Part shown: in pieces, positions 47,105-59,009 of the stretch
Layout: each line of letters starts with the position of its first letter
Numbering within the stretch: position 1 is the first letter of the stretch
DNA from: Pohlia nutans
Lineage: Eukaryota; Streptophyta; Bryopsida; Bryales; Mniaceae
Reading direction: 5' to 3'
Length of the DNA: 64,000 nucleotides
NCBI GenBank assembly: GCA_022496805.1
Contig: CM040102.1
Span: 20,429,955 to 20,493,954 of the forward strand
Program-made: the position numbers and the translations under genes
Notes under the pieces: generated by a model
What the model was told of the DNA's origin: nothing
What the model saw: only the letters and a program-made list of their open reading frames with translations
The model's database searches: none

Positions 47105-47927
47105 TACATCATTTTAGATTGTTGTACACAAAAACTGAAGGAAGTTGACATTTATAGAATTTAAAATATTCACAATTTGACAAACATGCAAATGATGTTG
47201 GTTCTCACGATATTTGAATTTTTTTTGGAATTGAGAGCATGGGACTGCGTTAGCCATTGTATAGAGAGCATAGGTTGCAACATGAACCATTGTTACATCT
47301 TAATGCCCTTGCATTTGAAATAGTTGTTGAATAGGTGAATGCATTCAATTTATATATTAGAGTTGTATGATGCATTTTTCTGGTCTCACTTTTTTGTATA
47401 CAGTCTAGAGTTCATGACGCACAAAATCAATCAACCAATTGAAAAACTTGATTTTGTCGTTTGTCAATAGCATCAAAAAATTGTCAATTTTATGAAAGTC
47501 AGTGTAATTTCTGGCAGCTTTGAACTTTTTAATGATGTTGAAAATGATATGTTTTTTTTTATAATTTTTTTTTATAATTTTTTTTTGATTTGTTGAATTG
47601 ATCATGTGTGATAAAAACTCTAGTTTTTGTACAAAAAAGTGAGACCAAAAAACTGCATCATACAATCCTAATATATAAATTGAATGCATTGACCTCTTCA
47701 ACAACTATTTCAAATGCAAGGGCATTAAGATGTAACAATGGTTCATGTTGCAACCTATGCTCTCTATACAATGGCTAACGCAGTCCTATGCTCTCAATTC
47801 CAAAAAAAATTCAACTATCGTGAGAACCAACATCATTTTCATGTTTGTCAAATTGTGAATATTTTTAATTCTACAAATGTCAACTTCCTTCAGTTTTTGT
47901 GTACAACAATCTAAAATGATGTATACC
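47105..47927. repeat. Long inverted repeat, ~300-bp arms
   Basis: The left arm (about 47105-47400) and right arm (about 47630-47927) are near-perfect complements, starting ATACATCATTTTAGATTG and ending at the mirrored ATGATGTATACC. A spacer of about 230 bp is T-rich. It is non-coding. It could be a fold-back transposon or the source of a hairpin RNA. Confidence 0.85.
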
Positions 47928-48719
47928 AATTATGCTCTCAATTATAGATTTTGATAACAATGTTGTAATTTCAGTAGGGCGGATCAACTTTTTGGTACAT
48001 AATACCAAGCTTTCACCCCCCTAAACACACTTTGGTCTTGAAAGATTACCCTCTTTTTATCATAGTCTAAAAATTGCTCCTCAAAAGACCCCTAAATTTC
48101 CAACCACCGTAATGTCTAGGTCAATTATCCAAATCTCATGTGCGAGCTCATTTTTGTGATCTATTCTTGAGTTAGATCACAATATTATATGAGTTTTTAT
48201 CATTTCAACCCGTATTAAGGAAGTTATAGCCTTTCAAAGATTTAGGCCTTTGGAAAGTAGCGTTTTCAATTCTCTCCTCCTTTGTTAGTCCAAAATTTCT
48301 AAGCCTTTTCTCCTTATAAGCTTTAACAACATGAAGAGCTCCTCTCCTTAACTTTCCAACGACATTGTATGCCCCACTTTATTAAGGGTGTCATTATGAA
48401 CCTTGAATCCCACCCTCACTTCCAATTTATGTTCCTGAGACATTGCTAATTTTGAAGGGTCATAAATTTTGACTTACAACTCTCATTTACACGTTCTTTG
48501 GATCCATGAATTCATCCTCATATAAAAAGATACGGCATGTTGTTTGTTCGAGACACCACTTGGTTTCCCCACCTTGTCTCTTGCAATGCCCGGGGCTTAA
48601 TCCCCTTTGCTCACCATCGTATTTGAGCATCTTTTTGAAAGAGATGTGACAACATGAATGGAGAAACTACCTTAAATAAGTTAATTTAAGTAAAAATGAG
48701 ACATTGTAGAACTGGTGAA
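47928..48719. other. Intergenic, no gene seen
   Basis: No supported gene, RNA gene or recognisable element. Confidence 0.5.
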
Positions 48720-49036
48720 GTAAACCCTAAAGAAACAAAAGTAGATGCTAGCCTTAAAAGTAGATATTAACATGGCTAAGATGTACATGAGGTGTACATG
48801 AGAGGTCCATTGCAAACATGAAATCTACTCAACAAATTTGACATACTTGCATTTGGAGACCTGTGTAATATTACCAACATCTCAACATCACAAAATATTT
48901 ACTTTAATTGGTAGAAAACCTAATAGGCTTGCAAATATGACTTGGATGAAAGTCATCTAAGATTGTATGAAAAAGTTACAAGGCTTTGAATCTGTTCGTA
49001 ATCTAGTTTCTAGACACTGGGACGTTCAAGGATTAA
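48720..49036 (-). mobile_element. TTAA element, family C, copy 1 (inverted)
   Basis: About 317 bp, ending ACGTTCAAGGATTAA at 49036; the distal TTAA has decayed to GTAA. It is inverted relative to the next element, with which it shares the TTAA at 49033-49036. Confidence 0.75.
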
Positions 49037-49362
49037 CCCCTAAACGTCACAGCGTCCAGAAATTGGATCATGAACGGATTCAAAGTCCTCTAACTTTTTC
49101 ATGCAATGTGGGATGACTTTCATCCTAGTCACCTTTGCAAGCCTATTAAGTTCTCTACCAATGAGAGTAAATCTCTTGTGATGGAGAGAGGTCCATAATA
49201 TTGGAGAGGCCTCCAAATGCAAATATGTCAAATTTGTTGGGTAGATTTCATGCATGCAATGGTCCTTTCATGTACACTTATTGTACATTTGAGTCATGCT
49301 AAAATCTATTTTTCAGGCTAACATCTACTTGCGTTCAAAGGATCGGTACGTTAAGGGGTTAA
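49033..49362 (+). mobile_element. TTAA element, family C, copy 2
   Basis: A 330-bp element from TTAACCCCTAAACGTCAC to GGTACGTTAAGGGGTTAA. Its 5' block (GGATCATGAACGGATTCAAA) is shared with family A, so A and C are related subfamilies. Confidence 0.85.
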
Positions 49363-49679
49363 CATTCATTTTTTTCCGTTAGCATTACCTTTAACTTACT
49401 ACCAAAGGTGGAGATGCTCTTATGTTTCTTCTTTGTGATTACCAAAGAAGAAACCCAAAAAAAATATGGGTGAGACGAGGTGATGAGAGAATGTGGTTGG
49501 TTGAGTTGAGTGGTGAGGTGGGGGTGAGTGAGCAGTGCTGGGCATCCAGTAGTAAGTTAGTAGTTCCATAAATATGGCCTACCATGGAAAGTGGGGAATC
49601 AGGCTCTAGATTGCCGCTCAACCTCACTCTACGGAACAGCAGCCACGCAGGGACAGAGGAGGGCCCAGGCGCTACCACT

Positions 49680-50102
49680 AAGGTAGACGACCTGTTTCCG
49701 ATCAGGCCCCAATCACGCAGTATAGGGCGACCTATTTCCGTGAACTAGCCTGCATTATTTTCGAATTCATTTGTAAATGGTGATGGAAACATGTTTCTTC
49801 TTAATATGGAATGGTTGGCACCAAGAATGCAAACTTGTTACCGAGTTAGTATGATATCATGTGTTCTCCAAATCTAGTTTTGCAGTTCTTGGAAATAGGT
49901 CAGCCTATGTTGCGAGAACGGGTTGGAGAGAATCTTCACTTTGAAAATTTGTAGTAAATTCAATATTGCCCCAAAATTTGTTCAAAAATATGTGACCTTC
50001 TTCAAATCTATTTCCCTACACTGCAAAATTATTTGCCTATTTGTTACTCCACCGGAAGTGTGTTGAATTGCTTAAGGTGATCGGAAACAGGTCGTCTACC
50101 TT
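49680..50102. mobile_element. MITE with AAGGTAGACGACC ends
   Basis: A 423-bp element with inverted ends of at least 25 bp (AAGGTAGACGACCTGTTTCC). The flanking bases, CCACT and ACACT, are nearly but not exactly duplicated. It is non-coding. Confidence 0.75.
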
Positions 50103-50103
50103 A

Positions 50104-50317
50104 CACTAAATAGGTAGATTAGTGTTAGATAATTATAAGATTTGAAAATATTATAGATTTTTACTCTCGATAAAAAAATTACCTAAGACATTGATTCCAA
50201 TACTATTGAAAGATCCCCATCTTGACCAATATAGAGGGCAAAAAATTGGTCAACAGTAAAAACTTACAACATGTTTACGTAAATTAGTGTATTTAACACT
50301 AATCTACCTATTTAGTG
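50104..50317. mobile_element. MITE with CACTAAATAGGTAG ends
   Basis: A 214-bp element with perfect inverted ends of at least 20 bp starting CACTAAATAGGTAGATTAGT and TA on both sides. The TA duplication argues for a Tc1/mariner-type origin rather than CACTA. Confidence 0.8.
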
Positions 50318-50371
50318 TACTATTGTAGTAACTTATACCACTACTACTGTAGTAACTTACAGACTGACTGA

Positions 50372-50837
50372 TGGCCCATTCACACCAAGCCCCTGCCGCG
50401 CTTACATCTACGTTCCCGAAATGGAGGAAGGTAAAATCGACAATCAAAAAATATTCAAAGTCTTTTCTAGCTGCAACTATTGTTAAAGCAATGTGCAACA
50501 ATATTACAGTGCTGCAAGCAGAGCCATGCTCCTTTTTTGCGTTGCATTCCAGGACTGCTGCAAGGTAAAATTTGAAAATAATATACAATTTTTTGCAGTG
50601 TCAGAGCCTTTTCTCCTCCTGCTTTTGGCCAATGCATGTGCGTTGGTGGAGAGTAAATTTCTTACAACACCCAAAATACTTTGAAGTAGCTTCTTGCATG
50701 CGTCAGGTTTTGTTGTGTTTTTATTTTTTTATTTATTTTATTTTATTTAGAGGATCCCAACATAGCTACCAAAAACTTACTTGACAAACGTAAATTCTGT
50801 ATTGCACTCACATTGGGTGACTGATGTGAATGGGCCA
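50372..50837. mobile_element. MITE with TGGCCCATTCACA ends
   Basis: A 466-bp element with inverted ends TGGCCCATTCACA and TGTGAATGGGCCA, flanked on both sides by TGA. The superfamily is uncertain. Small open frames inside it are not genes. Confidence 0.75.
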
Positions 50838-50855
50838 TGACTCAACCAACGGACT

Positions 50856-51157
50856 GAGATCATGGCCACCCATGCCCTCACAGAGTCTCTCACACTCCAT
50901 AAGTAAATGAAAAGTGCCAAGGGTTCTTTCAAAATGCTTATTGATTTTGAATCCTAACATGTTAGAAATTGGGCCTTCAAATCACTATTTAATTGACTAT
51001 ATCCTCACATTCTACTTGTGATTGGTCCATTGATTATTTGATGCGCACTTTTGATATGCAAGGGTGGGGGAGTGTGAGTGCAAGGACCCTTCAAATGTTA
51101 ATAAATAATTTCAGCGAGTTAGTCCTAGTCCTAGTGTGCATGGGTGGGAATGCTATG
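50856..51157 (-). mobile_element. hAT-like MITE, family N, copy 2
   Basis: An inverted copy of 24805-25121, from CATGGCCACCCATG to CATGGGTGGGAATGCT, about 300 bp. Confidence 0.7.
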
Positions 51158-51282
51158 AAGGGAGAGAAGTAGAGAACTGAAGCCGTAAACTTTTGAAATA
51201 CCGGTATGTAAGTTACTTTCAGTTGAAAGTAGCTTCACCAGGTCCACTTAACTTGGTTGTGGCCTCGGAAGGGGCTCCCACT

Positions 51283-51701
51283 AAGGTGGTTACCCCATTC
51301 CCAACTGAATAAGAAATACGCATATGAGGCATTGATATTATTTAGAATTATTATTTTTTAGAGGTAGGCAAGAAGAAATAGATTCTAGCACAAGTTGAAA
51401 CACAATTTTTGAATGAAGAATGAATTAGTTACAAATTTTCAAAGTTGAAGTATGACACATCCCATTTACGTCATATATGTACACCTCTTTCTGTCTAAAG
51501 GAGATTTGTATTGCACACACTAAAGATGCTTGAACCAACAACAACAAATCCATAACCACACTTACATATACTAAAACCAACAAGAGAGAACCCATTACCA
51601 ACTGTAACTCATGCTACAACCAACACCATTACAGCATTGATTGCGGATAATGCCCCTAGTTGTTGGTAAAAGGAGCCAGTTGGGAATGGGGTAACCACCT
51701 T
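51283..51701. mobile_element. MITE with AAGGTGGTTACCCC ends
   Basis: A 419-bp element whose ends match for about 25 bp (AAGGTGGTTACCCCATTCCC). It is non-coding. An interior block resembles 46195-46240. Confidence 0.7.
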
Positions 51702-52149
51702 ATGGCCACTACGTCCAGGCAAGGCGTCTGCAGTGCACGGAGCCTACCTGCCGTGCTCATGATCTCTCCGTTTCATAACTTACCCACTAGCCTAAAACAA
51801 ATTTGGTCAATTCTCACCAAAATCTTACCTGATTTTGGGTGTGGCTATTTTACACTAGAAAAGAAAAATAAAATTTTATAGAGTTCTTTAAAGGCTCATT
51901 GATGCACCTTCAAATTAACATTTGTCAAGGGATCAGAAGAATCGCGAAGCATTTTCTTTAACTTCAGTTAGGCTAAGCATCGAGGGTTGGAGAGTTGCAT
52001 TATGTTGTTCGTAGTTTCTCTATAGTGGAAAGGTTGTGGTCCAACAAGGGCTTAAGAATGTTAAGAATGATGGGTTCAAATGGTGAATGAAATCGCCAAA
52101 AAAATTCAAAGAAAATACTAATAATTGTCACTATTCAAATGAAAGTGCC

Positions 52150-52430
52150 TTCTAATATGATAATAGATAATTTTAAGAATGAGGATCATAGCATAATAGA
52201 GCAGTGCGATGGAGCACCCTATTGAAAATTGAATCAAAAGAGAATCTTCACTAAGATTCACTTTTCAAATAAATGAAGAAATACCATTTATATTCTATGA
52301 ATTTTGTGATTACCTTGTGATTCACGTAATTAGTTTCTAATTGTAACTAAACTGTGGTTCACGTAAACTTAGTTTCTAATTGTAACTAAATTGTGGTCCC
52401 ATTACAAAAGGATGTTTCAGACTCCCATTG
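52150..52430 (-). repeat. Dispersed repeat U, copy 2
   Basis: An inverted match to 31885-32110, with the segment TTAGTTTCTAATTGTAACTA present twice. Confidence 0.55.
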
Positions 52431-52813
52431 ATTGCTCTACTGTAGTATGCTATGGTAAAAACGGATGATTCTATCCAATCATGTTTGTTTTTCTTTACCT
52501 GGCTATTGACGTTCCAGGGTGCGTTTTACTCACAAGGTTTATTGGCTGCCCCACACCCTCCCTGAGCTGCCCTGCCCTGCCCTGCCCTGGCGTGGCGTGC
52601 AGGCACATGCAGTCCATGTAGTCCATGTCATGTCATGTTGTAGGGTGAGTGGGGATATTCTTTTCCCAACAGTTTGTATTCTCCACAGGCAGGCAGTTGG
52701 CTCCTTGTCCTTTCCACCCCTGAAGCCCGGCTCCTCTCAGCAACACACACACACCTTGTCCAAAAACTAAGTGACCGCTTTTACTTGTTTTCTTTGACAA
52801 TTGTGATTTACAG
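52431..52813. other. Intergenic, no gene seen
   Basis: GC-rich patch with a short CCCTG run at 52570-52588 and repeated CATGT units near 52610-52640. No gene is supported. Confidence 0.5.
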
Positions 52814-53194
52814 TTAAACGCCAAGAGGGCTTGGATGGGGCAGTCTGGAAGGCATCTAAATTTTTGGGGATTTTTTTTAAAATAATAATAATAATAATAA
52901 TAATAAATTCGCAAAAACGGCTCTGTAGTGCACTGCTGGCTAGCACTGTAGCATTGCGGCACTGCTGAACTTCAGTTGCCCCAACCTCAAAACTTGTTCA
53001 ATTTGATAACTTTGATTGCTTACCAATGATTCCACAATCTCTCAAATGAGGCGAAAATTTGGAATCTTGATCGCTTTTTCAATAGCTTTCCAACGCACCA
53101 ATCCTCGCTTGATTTGGTTGAGAAAATCAACTTTTTTCTTGATTATTCTCTTTTAAATAAGCCCATGGGGTTTACCTTGACGTTTAAGGGTTAA
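52814..53194 (-). mobile_element. TTAA element, family I, copy 2
   Basis: A 381-bp element from TTAAACGCCAAGAGGGC to TTGACGTTTAAGGGTTAA, inverted relative to 46632-46991. It carries an ATA microsatellite at 52879-52906 where the other copy has a shorter AAT-rich stretch. Confidence 0.85.
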
Positions 53195-53340
53195 GTTACT
53201 TTCATAAAATCTTCGTTTCATAAGTTGCCTTGGTATTCGCTCCAGGAATGTTGTTGCGGTACTTCTTGTATTACATTCCTCCATATTAAAAATGGCCTTC
53301 AAATTGATGTTTGGCGGGCATTTTTTTTCTCTGGAACTGT

Positions 53341-53510
53341 TGGGCTTGCTCTCACATATCAAAAGTGCACATCAAATAGTCAATAGACCAATCACAAATA
53401 GAATGGGAGGATACAGTCAACTCAATAGTGATTTGAAGGCCCGATTTCATTTACTTTTCATTTACTTCTGGAGTGTGAGAGACTCACTAAGGGCATAGGT
53501 GGCCATGCTC
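53341..53510 (+). mobile_element. hAT-like MITE, family N, truncated copy
   Basis: It matches 24905-25121 from ATATCAAAAGTGCACATCAA to GTGGCCATGCTC. The left half is missing. It abuts the following TTAA element. Confidence 0.6.
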
Positions 53511-53836
53511 AAAGCCCTAAATGTACCTATCATTTGCACAAGTAGAAGTAGCCTCAAAAATAGATATTAGCTTGGCTCAAATGTATATGAGGTCTACATG
53601 AGAGGACCACTGCAAGCATTAAATCTACCCAACAAATTTGTCATACTTGCATTTGCAGGCCTCTTCAATATTATCAACATCTCCCCATTACAAGATATTT
53701 ACTTTAATTGGCAAAGAATTTCATAAACTTGCTATGGTGACTTGAATGAAAGTTATCCTAGATTGTACGAGAAAGTTACAAGGCTTTGAATCTGTTCGTG
53801 ATTTAGTTTCCGAACGCTAAAACGTTTAGGGGTTAA
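53511..53836 (-). mobile_element. TTAA element, family C, copy 3
   Basis: About 326 bp, ending GCTAAAACGTTTAGGGGTTAA, matching 48720-49036. The left TTAA is altered. Confidence 0.75.
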
Positions 53837-54101
53837 ACTTTTGTTCCATTTCAAAATGAGAGTTTTTTACCTCTTTAAATGTCACCGCATGATGTCCCTC
53901 ACGTTGAATTTTTAATGTATTTTGGAAATGTGTAACATTTTCCGGTTAACCTTGGAGTCGTTGACTAACTTTGTTCCTTAATTGATGGAAAATTTATGTT
54001 TAGCTGAACACCACACATAACCTTAAGGTCATCTTTTTTGTCCTCCAATTTTACAAAAATACATTTTACTTCATCCATTCTTAATGGGTTGCTTCATGAC
54101 T

Positions 54102-55346
54102 TTAACCCCTAACCGTCCTGATGTTCATATTTTGGACGTTTTTGGGATACATTCACCTTTAAAGAGATGTAAATTTTGCAAAAAGTGTCCAATTTTGATG
54201 AAATTTTGCAAAACCTCCCCGCATGATGTATGGAATGTGTGGTAAAAATATCAGATCAATTCCACATGTATTGAATTTTTGGTGATCATTTGAAAGTATG
54301 TATCTTTTTTTTTTAACAGTGATTTGTTCATTTTGATGGCTGCAACTTTGGGGGCTTGTATCTCCTTCCTCCCATGTCCCTTTTTAATAAAAATTATTGG
54401 GTTGGACTTCCCTTGAAGTCTAGTTATCATGGTAAACTTTTCATGTCAATCCATGTTGTTATGAATGTTTGGGAGTCATTTTAGTACACATGTCTAGATT
54501 GGACATTTTTTGCTTTTTGAGTCAAAAGGGTCAACGAGTTGTGGGCTCTTCTCATTGGAAGCGAGTTGAAGGGATAATCTAATCTAGCCAAACTCTCTTG
54601 CTTCCCTTCTATTACCCCTACCCATTACAAAGTCTTCAAAAATGCTAATGGATTGTATATTTTGTCAGATCGAGTCATGCATCTTGTTAAACCTTAACAA
54701 TTTTTTCCAAGCCTCACGGGCTTGATTTCCAAGGAATCTTGCTTCTAGTGGAAGCACTATTCAGCTCCTTCTCACAAAATTGAATCATTGGATGCACAAC
54801 AAGGTGAAGCATTTGATGTGCTTAGTTGCAACAACAAAATCTCTCATGCTTGTTCGGAATGTTTAGATCAAAGGTACTGAAGGATCATTTGATTCTTGTC
54901 CAAGTTCCCAATTGATATCTCGTGTGCTTGTTTCTTTATTGTGATTAATCATGCACCCATGCCCGGCCAAAATATATATTCCATATTCTTTTAGATAACC
55001 TCGAACTACCCACCAAGGACCTAAAATGTTGTTTAAGGATTAACTACAACATCTTGAGAATGGTCACAAATGACACTTCATTTCAACTTTTTTTTTTTTT
55101 TTTTTGGTTTGAGAGACCGTAAAAAGCAAGGCCCTTAAATTTTAAAATTTCAACTTCATTTGCTATCTCAACATCCGAACTGTCAAATGTTTTGAAATTT
55201 TGAGGAATGGTTTATAAGGCCTAGGAATACAAGATCCTAGAGTTGGAATATGAAAAGTAGGTTTTGAAAAGCATTCAGAAATCATCAACAAAAATGTCCA
55301 AATTGAGGCAGTTTTGGTGGGACCCACCTGGGCATTTAGGGGTTAA
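54102..55346 (+). mobile_element. TTAA-bounded family D element, extended or composite
   Basis: It starts TTAACCCCTAACCGTCCTG like family D and follows the long copy to about 54530. It then continues with unrelated sequence to GGGCATTTAGGGGTTAA. It may be one long element or two overlapping elements. Confidence 0.6.
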
Positions 55347-55746
55347 CCAATGGAAAAAGGTTAGCGGTATGTATAACCAAACAGCATGCACATGGGCGGT
55401 GTAATTAGCTTACATGCGGGCGTGGCATGAGGTATATGCTAAGCAAATGATCAGTTGGGTCCTACATTCTTGGCTTTCTGGAATTGGATGCACTGCTTCT
55501 ACAACATCCAAACTAACCTGCTAAATCAAGACAGACTGTTTGGCAGTTTGCCTCCATGATTCAAGCTCTCATTAACTTCACCTTGCTTTCAAAATCTGTA
55601 CCTAGCTAGCAAGACAACAGCACAACTGCCTGTGTTAATTAATATGTTCTCCTTAGTGGATCTATCTTGTCCAATCATACACATAATTTATGCTCCCTGT
55701 GTTTCACATTTCATGCCAATGTCAGCAAATTTGTGGGAATTATGTG

Positions 55747-56216
55747 TTAACCCCTACATGCCTAGAGCCCTCTCCAAATTCAGCAGTTTTGCAAAGATGC
55801 ATTATAAAATGCAACTATGGTTGATTGTTCTAAAACCACCAACTTAAGTAATCTAGCCTATTTTTAGCATTGATAATTTTGAAAATTTTATGACTACATT
55901 CGAAATAGGTTTTGATGAGGATTGCAAAAATTTGCAACATCTACTTTGCATTTGTCAATTTTATACACAATTCCAAAGTGAAAAGTAACATGTGACTCAT
56001 ACATCACATACCAATTTCCTAAGTTCACACTTTGTTGTTCTTAGATCCGCTCATGAGTGAACCCAAAACCACCAATTATTTCTTCGCAATGCTTGGCATG
56101 CCATTGGTCTACTTGAATCGTGAAATTGGTGGTTTTGAGTCTCAATTGTGGTGGCCCTAAGAAACTCTACATGTCATAATTGGGGGAGGTGGTGGTTTTA
56201 GGACATGCTACCTTAA
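55747..56216 (+). mobile_element. TTAA-bounded element, family K
   Basis: It starts TTAACCCCTACATGCC and most likely ends GGACATGCTACCTTAA. The ends match poorly, but a partial inverted copy at 9189-9575 supports a mobile unit. Confidence 0.5.
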
Positions 56217-56660
56217 GAGGGATATTGTGAATTCGATGTATAAATAAAAGCTGTACATTATGAATTTTTGATTCTATCCATACGGTTAGATCTATGATTG
56301 CTATCACCAATATTTTTTTATAAAATTTGAAACTCAAAACTCAAAATTCTTTTGCAATTCAATTACGAAAAAGATATTGAAAATCTGTAGATGAAATTTG
56401 TTGTGACTGGTTGAAATGTATTGGTTTTTGGAGATTTTTTGGTTGCTTCATTTTATGAGTGGACTTTTTAAAGAGCATGTTTACACACTAAAATCTTTGA
56501 AATTTTGGATGACTCACTACAATATGAAATGGGGCATAACAATTTCACAAATCCTCCCCTTTTTAATCAAATCACACATGCATGAAGCTAACTCCCCATA
56601 CAATCTATAGTAAGAACTCCACACTGCAAAAAGTGCATGACGGATGAAAAAACATGGATG
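56217..56660 (+). repeat. Dispersed repeat Q, copy 2
   Basis: It matches 7257-7700 along most of its length and follows family K directly. Confidence 0.5.
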
Positions 56661-57063
56661 AAATCCTTACATTGATCAAAAAATGAACACTCGTGCAGTT
56701 AAGGATTGACTTACTGAGTCAAGGTGTCACACAATTTTACTATATTGAATGGCATATTTAGTGTATTGGGACATTATTTCTTAAATAGAGACACTGTTTA
56801 ATTTTAGGGAAATATAATGTCTTCAGGAGAAAATAAATGAATGTAGCATTCCAATGACATACTGCAACATTATAATAAATATGACATGCCACCTCATATC
56901 GCTCTCATTACTTGAAAAGAACATGGCATCCTCAATGAAAGTGGGAATGACAAGTGGAAAACTCCTATGTAGTGTCATAGGACACTATTTCTCTTCACCT
57001 TTGAACGAATTGTGGTAAATAACATCAAATCTCCTCGGACACTAAATACGCAGTTCAATGTAA
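56661..57063. other. Intergenic, no gene seen
   Basis: Nothing recognisable. Confidence 0.45.
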
Positions 57064-57178
57064 TAGAAAAGGTGCCACTGTTGAAGGAGATGCCCAGGCA
57101 AGTAGTGCCCAATTCCACGCATGCATAGTGATTTAGTTGCATGAACATCTCCCTGGGTAGCGCCACCTTTTCTACTAG
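57064..57178. mobile_element. Small fold-back MITE
   Basis: Inverted arms TAGAAAAGGTGCCAC and GCGCCACCTTTTCTA, with inner arms GAGATGCCCAGG and CTCCCTGGG, span about 115 bp. It would form a hairpin of precursor-microRNA size, but a MITE is the simpler explanation. Confidence 0.55.
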
Positions 57179-57940
57179 TGTTTGTGCTCAATGTGTCTCA
57201 CATTTGATGCAAATATCAACAAAATTATGAATATCACAAAGGTAGAAGCATCTAGAACCAATAACTTAAGCTTTATAGCCTATGTGTGTTAGGAATAGAA
57301 GGAAAATAGTTTTTTTTTTTCTTTATAGAAAAATAGAAATCATGAAACATGCAATTTTTCCATAATTTCATTCATAAAAATGAATTTTTGCTTCTTGGAA
57401 TTAACTAATATAAGTAATAGTGCAAGATGTTGATTAGTTAACAAAAATTTCTACTCAAGTTTATATTGAGTTTGGTTGTAACTAACCATTATGGATCAGT
57501 CTACATACTGGTTTTGGATGCATTGTTGGTTATGGGTGCTTTTAACACGCAATTCACTATTTATGCACTTAGCCAAGTGCGTTCATTTCACTAGCAAATC
57601 TTGCTTAAAAAATTTGTGTAAAAATTTCTTTAAAACACAATGATTTTTTCATTTTTGTCATTTAAAAAAAAAACTCACTTACATTGTAAACAATAAATTT
57701 GTGTAAAATGTTCTTTAAATCACTTACATTGTAAACAAAAAATCTTTTATTTATGATTTATTATTATCTTTATATTTTTTAATTTTTTAAAAATACTTTC
57801 TTTATCTCTTTTTTTAATATTGTTTCTTTCTTGTCTTCAATCTTGTCTTCTTTTTCTTTTCTTCTATTTTTCTTCATTGTTCTTGTGATAGCTGCAAACC
57901 CCATATCCGCACTGACAATAAAAAACCAAAATAAATTACA

Positions 57941-57971
<31 letters not shown>

Positions 57972-58509
57972 TGGTTTTCATCTTCTTTTTTGTTTAGGGC
58001 TCATGAACCCTAAAAAGAGAATTAAAAATTTTAAAATTTTAGGGTTCAGCTGCCAGCGGTTGAATCCTAAACGGTGGTAGAGGAAAATAAATAAATAAAT
58101 AAAATTAAAAATTAAAAATTATATTTTCAGACTGATGAGGGCCGCGCACCCAATCCCTCTTCCTCTCCTCTCCCTCATTCTCTCTTCCTCTCTTCTCCTC
58201 TCCTCTCACTCCTTTACTTCTCTATCAACAATAGGCCAATTTTGAATGAAATCTCATAGAGCATTTTTGGTTGCTCATAGTCCCCACCTTGGGGCGGTTT
58301 TGTATTTTCAAGTAGAATTACTTTGAAATTTCATGAATATTGCAAATTTTATCAAAAAAATTATAAAATGTTTTCACTTGGATTCAACTCCACCAAGATT
58401 TTCCCTCAAAAATTTGTGATGTACTTGGTATGTCCTCTAAGATGTTCAAATTAAATGGATGGTGTTAGGAACTTCCACATTATATGCGGTTGTTTGAATT
58501 GTTACTTCC
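57179..58509. other. Intergenic, no gene seen
   Basis: AT-rich, with a TA microsatellite at 57939-57966 and a C/T-rich run at 58155-58215. No gene is supported. Confidence 0.5.
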
Positions 58510-59009
58510 TACTCCCTTAGTTTCGAAATAAATGCCCTTGTGAGATTACAAATACATAAAGAAATCGATTGGGTGAACGATGGTGTCATTGGTTTATTAA
58601 TGCAATGTAAGGTAGGAGGCTCTAAACCCGCCACTATAAGGGCTGTGAATTTAAGAGGACACAGAGAGAACCGAGCATGATTTTTCACCGAAAAACTAAT
58701 CCAAGCAAAGACCAACATACTCTGAATCAAAAAATTTGGATGTTCCTGTAATTAATTATGAATTTCTGAAGGTGAATTGACATGGGTTCTAAAGTGGTGC
58801 CCTTCACCATGGGTACATCCAAAATTTCAAAATGTTCATCCTTGAGTGCGGGTTTAGAATTGTGGTGGGTTTAGAGCCCTCTACCTTATAGCCCGCTCAA
58901 TGACGTAAGCATAGGCAGAAGAGGCGAGCGGAATAAACAAACGGTCATTTTATTAGGGAACAAAAAAATATGTTCCCACGTGCTTTTTTATTTCGGAACA
59001 GAGGGAGTA
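58510..59009. mobile_element. Stowaway-like MITE, copy 3, interrupted
   Basis: The ends TACTCCCTTAGTTTCGAAAT and TATTTCGGAACAGAGGGAGTA are inverted, with TA at both sides. A family-R MITE lies inside at 58610-58886, so the uninterrupted element is about 220 bp. Confidence 0.75.
58610..58886 (-). mobile_element. MITE family R, copy 2
   Basis: Inverted relative to 37668-37950, with ends AGGTAGGAGGCTCTAAACCC and GGGTTTAGAGCCCTCTACCT. Nested in a Stowaway-like MITE. Confidence 0.75.

Noticed and set aside
50104..50317. CACTA ends suggesting a mini-CACTA element
   Set aside because: The flanking duplication is TA rather than a 3-bp duplication, which favours a mariner-type MITE.
57064..57178. 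Possible microRNA precursor hairpin
   Set aside because: A fold-back MITE explains it, and no mature-sequence evidence can be seen.
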